Positions 5,043-8,400 of a DNA stretch of 8,400 nucleotides are shown here, piece by piece. The position numbers were made by a program, and so were the translations under genes. Positions within the stretch are counted from its first letter, which is position 1; every line of letters starts with the position of its first letter. The DNA comes from an uncultured Actinoplanes sp. (GTDB taxonomy: Bacteria; Actinomycetota; Actinomycetes; Mycobacteriales; Micromonosporaceae), in the NCBI GenBank assembly GCA_934667465.1, contig CAKUMG010000206.1, positions 1 to 8,400 of the forward strand. Reading direction: 5' to 3'. The notes under the pieces were generated by a model that was not told the DNA's origin, did no database searches, and saw only the letters and a program-made list of their open reading frames with translations.

Positions 5043-7025
5043 TCAGCGGGCGTCCAGCGGCAGCCGTACGCGGATCGTCGTGCCCGGCCCGTCGTGGTCG
5101 ATGAGCTCGATGCTGCCGTGGTGGCGCTGCACGACGGCGCGGCTCAGGGTCAGGCCGAGCCCCGAGCCCGGGATCGCGCGGTCGCGGGCGCGGCTTGTCC
5201 GGTAGAGCCCGGTGAACATCTTCTCGCGCTCGTCGGGCGAGACCCCGATCCCCGTGTCCGAGACGGACAGCTCGGCGACCCGGCCCGCCTCGCACAGGCG
5301 CACGGTGACCCGGCCGCCGTCGGGGCTGTACTTGACCGCGTTGCCGAGCAGGTTGTCGAGCACCTGCCGCAGGCGCTTGCCGTCGCCGGGCAGCACCAGC
5401 TCCGCGGGCACGTCCGCCTCGATCGTCAGCGGCTCGCCGGCCACCGCGTCGCGCGTACGGGCGACCGCCTCTCGCACCAGATCGGCGAGGTCCAGCGGCG
5501 CGAGCTGGACCGCCGCGTGCCCGGTGTCCAGCGCGGACAGTTCGAGCAGCTCGCCGATGATGTGCCGGAGCTGCGTGGTGTTGCGGTCGATCACCTCGAG
5601 CATCGCCGGCCCGTCCTCGGCCAGGGTGCGCGCGTCCGCCTCGCGCAGCAGCTCGGTGTACGCGGCGATCGACGTCAGCGGGGTCCGCAGCTCGTGACCG
5701 ATCAGCCCCAGGTACTCGTTCTTCGTCCGGATCAGCTGCCGCTGCAGGTCCTCGACCATGCGCCGCTCGACGAACTGCCCGATGTGCGCGGCGATCCCGG
5801 ACATCAGCGCGACCAGCTCGTCGTCGGCGTCCTCGGCGCTGCCCGCGAAGACGGTCAGCACGCCGAGCACGCCCAGCCCGTGCCGGACCGGGATCGCGAG
5901 CGCCGCGTGCAGCTGCGACTCGGCCGCGGTCTCCGGCGAGATCAAGCTCTGCGGGCTGCCCACGTCGCGGATCCACAGCGGCTTGCCCGCCTGCCACGCC
6001 CGGCCCGGCAACCCGACCCCGTACCCGAGCTCGTGCGGCACCTCGATCCCCGCGTCCCACCCGGGCGCGCTCCACTGCGCGGCCGCCCGGATCGTCGCCG
6101 CCGCGTCGTCGACCAGCCACAGCTCCGCGTGCGTCCAGCCCAGCGTGCCGACGATCGCCTCCAGCACACGCGGCCCGGCCGCCTCGACCGTACGGGCGTC
6201 CGCCAGCGCCCGGATCACGGTCAGCTCGCAGGTGCGGAACCGCTCGGCCCGCTTGCGCCGGGTCACGTCCTGCACCGCCTGCACCGCGCCGGCCGTACGC
6301 CCGTCGGGCCCGATGATCGGCTGCGCGTCCACCACGTAGTGCCGCGCCGGCTTGTCGCGCCTGTGCACCACCAGCTCGTGCCCGCGCAGCTTCTCGCCGC
6401 GCAGGGCCCGCAGCAGCGTGGAGTCGTCGGGGTCCGCCGACCGCCCGCGCATCCGCTGCATCCGCGCGTTGACCAGCACGATGGTGCCGTCTGCGTCGCA
6501 CGCGGTCACCCCGTCGTGCAGGCTGTCCAGCACCGCGTCGAGGAACCGCCGCTGCCGGTCCACCTCGCGCCGCGCGAGCCGCTCGGTGAGCAGCAGGGTC
6601 CCGACCATCGCCGCCTCGGCCACGGCCGCGATGTCGTCGCCGGTCCACGTCCGCGGGCGGGCCTCGGCCGCGCAGCACAGGCCGATGACGGCGCCGTGCT
6701 CGTCGCGTACGGGAAATCCCAGGTAGGCCCCGAGCCGCGGGCCCGCAACCGGTGCCCACTCGCTCGCGGCCACGTCGTCGACGGCCAGCTCCCGCCCCGA
6801 CGTCACTACGAACCCGGCGAGCCCCTCGGTCAGCGGGATGTCGGCGACGCGCTCGCGGGGGGTCTCGAGCCCGAACCCGCCGTACAGCCGCAGCCTCTCG
6901 CCCTCGACGAAGTGCACGAGCCCGCACTGGGCGCCCACGGCCCGCGCCACGAGGGCGGCGAGATGGTCCGCGGCGCCACGGACGAGCGCACCGGGGCGTT
7001 GCCCGGTGTCATCGCTTCGTCGCAT
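5043..7025 (-). CDS. Cytosolic sensor histidine kinase (GAF-PAS-GAF-HisKA-HATPase)
   Basis: 660-residue soluble histidine kinase with no membrane segment or signal peptide. Domain order: an N-terminal GAF (about 15-150); a PAS domain (about 158-258, with DSLHDGVTACDADGTIVLVN at 167-186 and its C-cap QDVTRRKRAER); a second GAF (about 265-420); a short coiled linker; HisKA with H-box LIGHELRTPLTS (phospho-acceptor His444); and the ATPase domain with N-box DNLLGNAVKYSPDGG (557-571), G1 DTGIG (590-594), F-box-like MFTGLYR (603-609) and G2 GSGLGL (620-625). All catalytic boxes are intact. The input signal is unknown; tandem GAF/PAS modules suggest a small ligand or redox cue. ATG 7025 follows GGAGG at 7 bases. 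No response regulator is adjacent, so the partner must be elsewhere. The SBP56 remnant and membrane gene follow on the same strand. Confidence 0.95.
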   Translation of the reverse strand: MRRSDDTGQRPGALVRGAADHLAALVARAVGAQCGLVHFVEGERLRLYGGFGLETPRERVADIPLTEGLAGFVVTSGRELAVDDVAASEWAPVAGPRLGAYLGFPVRDEHGAVIGLCCAAEARPRTWTGDDIAAVAEAAMVGTLLLTERLARREVDRQRRFLDAVLDSLHDGVTACDADGTIVLVNARMQRMRGRSADPDDSTLLRALRGEKLRGHELVVHRRDKPARHYVVDAQPIIGPDGRTAGAVQAVQDVTRRKRAERFRTCELTVIRALADARTVEAAGPRVLEAIVGTLGWTHAELWLVDDAAATIRAAAQWSAPGWDAGIEVPHELGYGVGLPGRAWQAGKPLWIRDVGSPQSLISPETAAESQLHAALAIPVRHGLGVLGVLTVFAGSAEDADDELVALMSGIAAHIGQFVERRMVEDLQRQLIRTKNEYLGLIGHELRTPLTSIAAYTELLREADARTLAEDGPAMLEVIDRNTTQLRHIIGELLELSALDTGHAAVQLAPLDLADLVREAVARTRDAVAGEPLTIEADVPAELVLPGDGKRLRQVLDNLLGNAVKYSPDGGRVTVRLCEAGRVAELSVSDTGIGVSPDEREKMFTGLYRTSRARDRAIPGSGLGLTLSRAVVQRHHGSIELIDHDGPGTTIRVRLPLDAR

Positions 7026-7154
7026 GCGCCGACCTCCGCGACCAGCCTACGACCAAAAAAGCCCTAAAACTGCCTTTTCCGTACGCTCGCGGCGCGCGCG
7101 TGGCGTTTCTCGCCGCGCCGTGGTCCTGTCGCACCCTGGTGGCACACTGGCGGA
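7026..7154. promoter_or_regulatory. Divergent promoter region of the kinase and the secreted protein gene
   Basis: 129 bases separate the two divergent starts. Read towards the kinase, the region has an AT-rich patch (7054-7082, with A6 and AAAA/TTTT runs), a TAGGCT box (7043-7048 on the minus strand) fitting TAnnnT, and GGAGG before the ATG. Read towards 7155, no clear Shine-Dalgarno site exists at proper spacing. CACACT at 7143-7148 is a weak -10 candidate that would give a leaderless transcript. Exact promoters cannot be fixed from sequence alone. Confidence 0.4.
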
Positions 7155-8204
7155 GTGCGTCGCGCGGGAAGTCTCATCGGTGCCGTCGCGGCGTCGATCA
7201 TCGCCGTCCCCGCCCCTCCCGCGGCGGCGGCCGCCGCCCCTCTCGCGGCTGCTCCTCCTACCGCGGTGTGCACTATCACCGACCAGCGCATCGACGAGCT
7301 GTCCGGCCTGGTCACCGTGCCCCGCGGCTATGTCGCGGTCAACGACGGCAGCGACGACCCCCGCAACCGCCGCATCTTCTTCCTCGACGAGAAGTGCAAG
7401 GTCGGGCGCGCGGTCAAGTACCCGTCGCAGCCCACCGACACCGAAGACCTCGCCGTGGCCCCCGACGGCACCCTCTGGATCGCCGACATCGGCACCAACA
7501 CCGGAGCCCGTAGCACGATCGGCCTCTGGAAACTGGCTCCCGGCGCGACCAAGCCGGTCCTGCACAAGGTGCGCTACCCGGCCGGGTCCCACGACGCCGA
7601 AACCCTGATCCTCGACGGCGACGGCACCCCCGTCATCGTGACCAAGGAACCCTTCGCGGGCGAACTGTTCGTTCCCACCGGCCCCCTGCGCCCCGGCAAG
7701 GTCACCGCGCTGCGCTCCGCCGGCCGGGTCCGCATCCCGATCACGACCACCAGCAACCCGTACGGCATGCCCGGCCGTTTCGCCCTCACCGGCGGCACCA
7801 CCAGCCGCGACGGCACCAAGGTCGCCCTGCGCACCTACGCCGACGCCTTCGAATACCCCGTCCGCGACGGCGACGTGGTCGGGGCCCTCACAAGCGGCGA
7901 CCCCACTGCCGTCCCGCTCCCCGACGAACCCCAGGGCGAGGCGATCGCCTACACCCAGGACGGGGCTGCCCTGGTCACGGCCTCGGAAGGCGCCAAGCCC
8001 GACGTCCTCCGCTACCCCTCGGCTCTGCGAGCACCCTCCCCGACGCCGACGACCACACCTCCGAGCGTGGCTCCGAGCCCGGTCCCCGCCGCCCAGCAGT
8101 CCCCGGCCGCCGAGTTCCCGACCGGCTGGCTCGCCGCCGGCGCCGGCCTGCTCGTAGTGGCCCTGACCGGCATCGTCCTGGTCGCCCGCCGCCGGCGCCC
8201 CTGA
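7155..8204 (+). CDS. Secreted, C-terminally membrane-anchored beta-propeller-like protein
   Basis: 349 residues from a GTG start. A signal peptide is evident: basic MRR, a hydrophobic stretch 6-20 and an Ala/Pro-rich region to about 33, so the body should be extracellular. Residues 37-290 look like repeated beta-sheet blades: GLVTVPRGYVAVNDGSDD (51-68), TEDLAVAPDGTLWIADIG (96-113), HDAETLILDGDGTPVIVTK (146-164), RTYADAFEYPV (226-236) and GEAIAYTQDGAALVTASEG (261-279), the last near the repeat end. C39 and C81 could form a disulphide. A Pro/Ser/Thr-rich linker (293-318) leads to a transmembrane helix (325-344) and a terminal RRRR, a membrane-anchor arrangement without an LPxTG motif. No catalytic residues are recognised, so binding or an unknown enzymatic role remains open. 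It is convergent with the next gene, with an 8-base gap. Confidence 0.8.
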   Translation: MRRAGSLIGAVAASIIAVPAPPAAAAAAPLAAAPPTAVCTITDQRIDELSGLVTVPRGYVAVNDGSDDPRNRRIFFLDEKCKVGRAVKYPSQPTDTEDLAVAPDGTLWIADIGTNTGARSTIGLWKLAPGATKPVLHKVRYPAGSHDAETLILDGDGTPVIVTKEPFAGELFVPTGPLRPGKVTALRSAGRVRIPITTTSNPYGMPGRFALTGGTTSRDGTKVALRTYADAFEYPVRDGDVVGALTSGDPTAVPLPDEPQGEAIAYTQDGAALVTASEGAKPDVLRYPSALRAPSPTPTTTPPSVAPSPVPAAQQSPAAEFPTGWLAAGAGLLVVALTGIVLVARRRRP

Positions 8205-8216
8205 CCGTCTCGTCAG
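8201..8216. terminator. Short hairpin spanning both convergent stop codons
   Basis: CTGAC (8201-8205) and GTCAG (8212-8216) can pair around a 6-base loop. The arms contain the TGA of the secreted protein gene and the TGA of the opposite gene, read as TCA. A 5-base stem is weak, and there is no U-tract, so termination by it is only possible. Confidence 0.2.
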
Positions 8217-8400
8217 CGATTGCCGCCGCTGAAGGCCGGGAAGTCTGGCATCGGCTGGTAGGTCCAGTCCCGCCGGAGCCGGCGGACGGTCTCCCGCGCG
8301 GCGGCGCTCATCGCCGGCAGGTGGCCGAACTCCTCCGCCGTGGCGCAGTCGTTGACTAAAGTATACCCGCAGGCGTCCCGATAAAATGCGTCGCTCTGCT
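8213..8400 (-). CDS. C-terminal end of an unidentified protein (5' end outside window)
   Basis: An open minus-strand frame enters from the right edge and stops at 8213, giving 62 visible residues. It reads as a plausible soluble protein end: SDAFYRDACGYTLVNDCATA, then EEFGHLPAMSAAARETVRRL (a likely helix), RRDWTYQPMPDFPAFSGGNR. I do not recognise the family. The last part keeps strong GC bias at third positions, while the portion nearest the edge (8354-8392) is AT-richer and uses TTT, TAT, ACT and one TTA codon (8357-8359). TTA is rare in high-GC actinomycetes and could place the gene under control of the rare leucyl-tRNA, as with bldA in Streptomyces. The convergent neighbour ends 8 bases away. 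Confidence 0.6.
   Translation of the reverse strand, partial: QSDAFYRDACGYTLVNDCATAEEFGHLPAMSAAARETVRRLRRDWTYQPMPDFPAFSGGNR

Noticed and set aside
3874..6927. A very long minus-strand open frame (over 1000 codons) running across the kinase, the SBP56 remnant and the membrane gene
   Set aside because: Its translation is low-complexity Arg/Ala/Pro/Gly-rich, typical of an off-frame in GC-rich DNA. Only the short piece at 4905-4983 is meaningful, as the SBP56 N-terminus.
5094..7067. Long plus-strand open frame opposite the kinase
   Set aside because: It is the antisense shadow of a kinase with every catalytic motif intact; composition is repetitive and no family pattern is seen.
7155..7250. Twin-arginine signal for the secreted protein
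   Set aside because: The N-terminus has only RR directly after the start, without the SRRxFLK-like pattern, so an ordinary Sec signal peptide fits better.
8352..8392. Plus-strand promoter with TTGACT (8352-8357) and TAAAAT-like box near 8381-8387
   Set aside because: The spacing is about 24 bases rather than 16-18, no plus-strand gene follows within the window, and the sequence lies in a coding frame on the other strand.

Overview
The window is very GC-rich, with strong G/C bias at third codon positions, GTG starts and sparse Shine-Dalgarno sites. This points to a high-GC actinomycete. The gene types, including a cytosolic GAF/PAS sensor kinase and a DUF6308-like protein, would suit Micromonosporaceae (Actinoplanes-like) or a related family, but that placement is inference.

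Layout from left to right. 1-1059 (-) is the N-terminal part of an acyl-CoA dehydrogenase whose 3' end lies outside the window. A 291-base divergent region (1060-1350) follows and carries a candidate operator dyad. 1351-2034 (+) is trmB, the tRNA m7G46 methyltransferase. 2187-2798 (-) is a DUF6308-like protein. 2799-3107 holds no gene, but 2900-3022 contains four consecutive stem-loops. 3108-3325 (-) looks like a frameshifted remnant of a small membrane protein with a PLL-like propeller tail. 3576-4091 (+) is an SRPBCC-type protein. It ends directly against 4092-4724 (-), a multi-pass membrane protein resembling NicO/UreH-type transporters. The start codon of that gene overlaps the stop of a badly damaged methanethiol oxidase/selenium-binding protein (SBP56) gene at 4721-4983 (-). 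5043-7025 (-) is a GAF-PAS-GAF-HisKA-HATPase sensor kinase with no response regulator beside it. 7155-8204 (+) is a secreted, membrane-anchored, propeller-like protein. 8213-8400 (-) is the C-terminal end of an unidentified gene.

The genes do not form an obvious single pathway. The most coherent group is the minus-strand run from the kinase (7025) through the SBP56 remnant to the membrane protein (4092). These could share a transcript, but the functional link is inference. The best anomaly is the SBP56 remnant. It seems to have lost one base near codon 27 and most of its interior, yet it keeps its N-terminus, a plausible C-terminal tail and the 4-base translational overlap with the downstream membrane gene. 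I see no CRISPR array, transposase, phage gene, tRNA or rRNA, and no convincing new multi-gene system.
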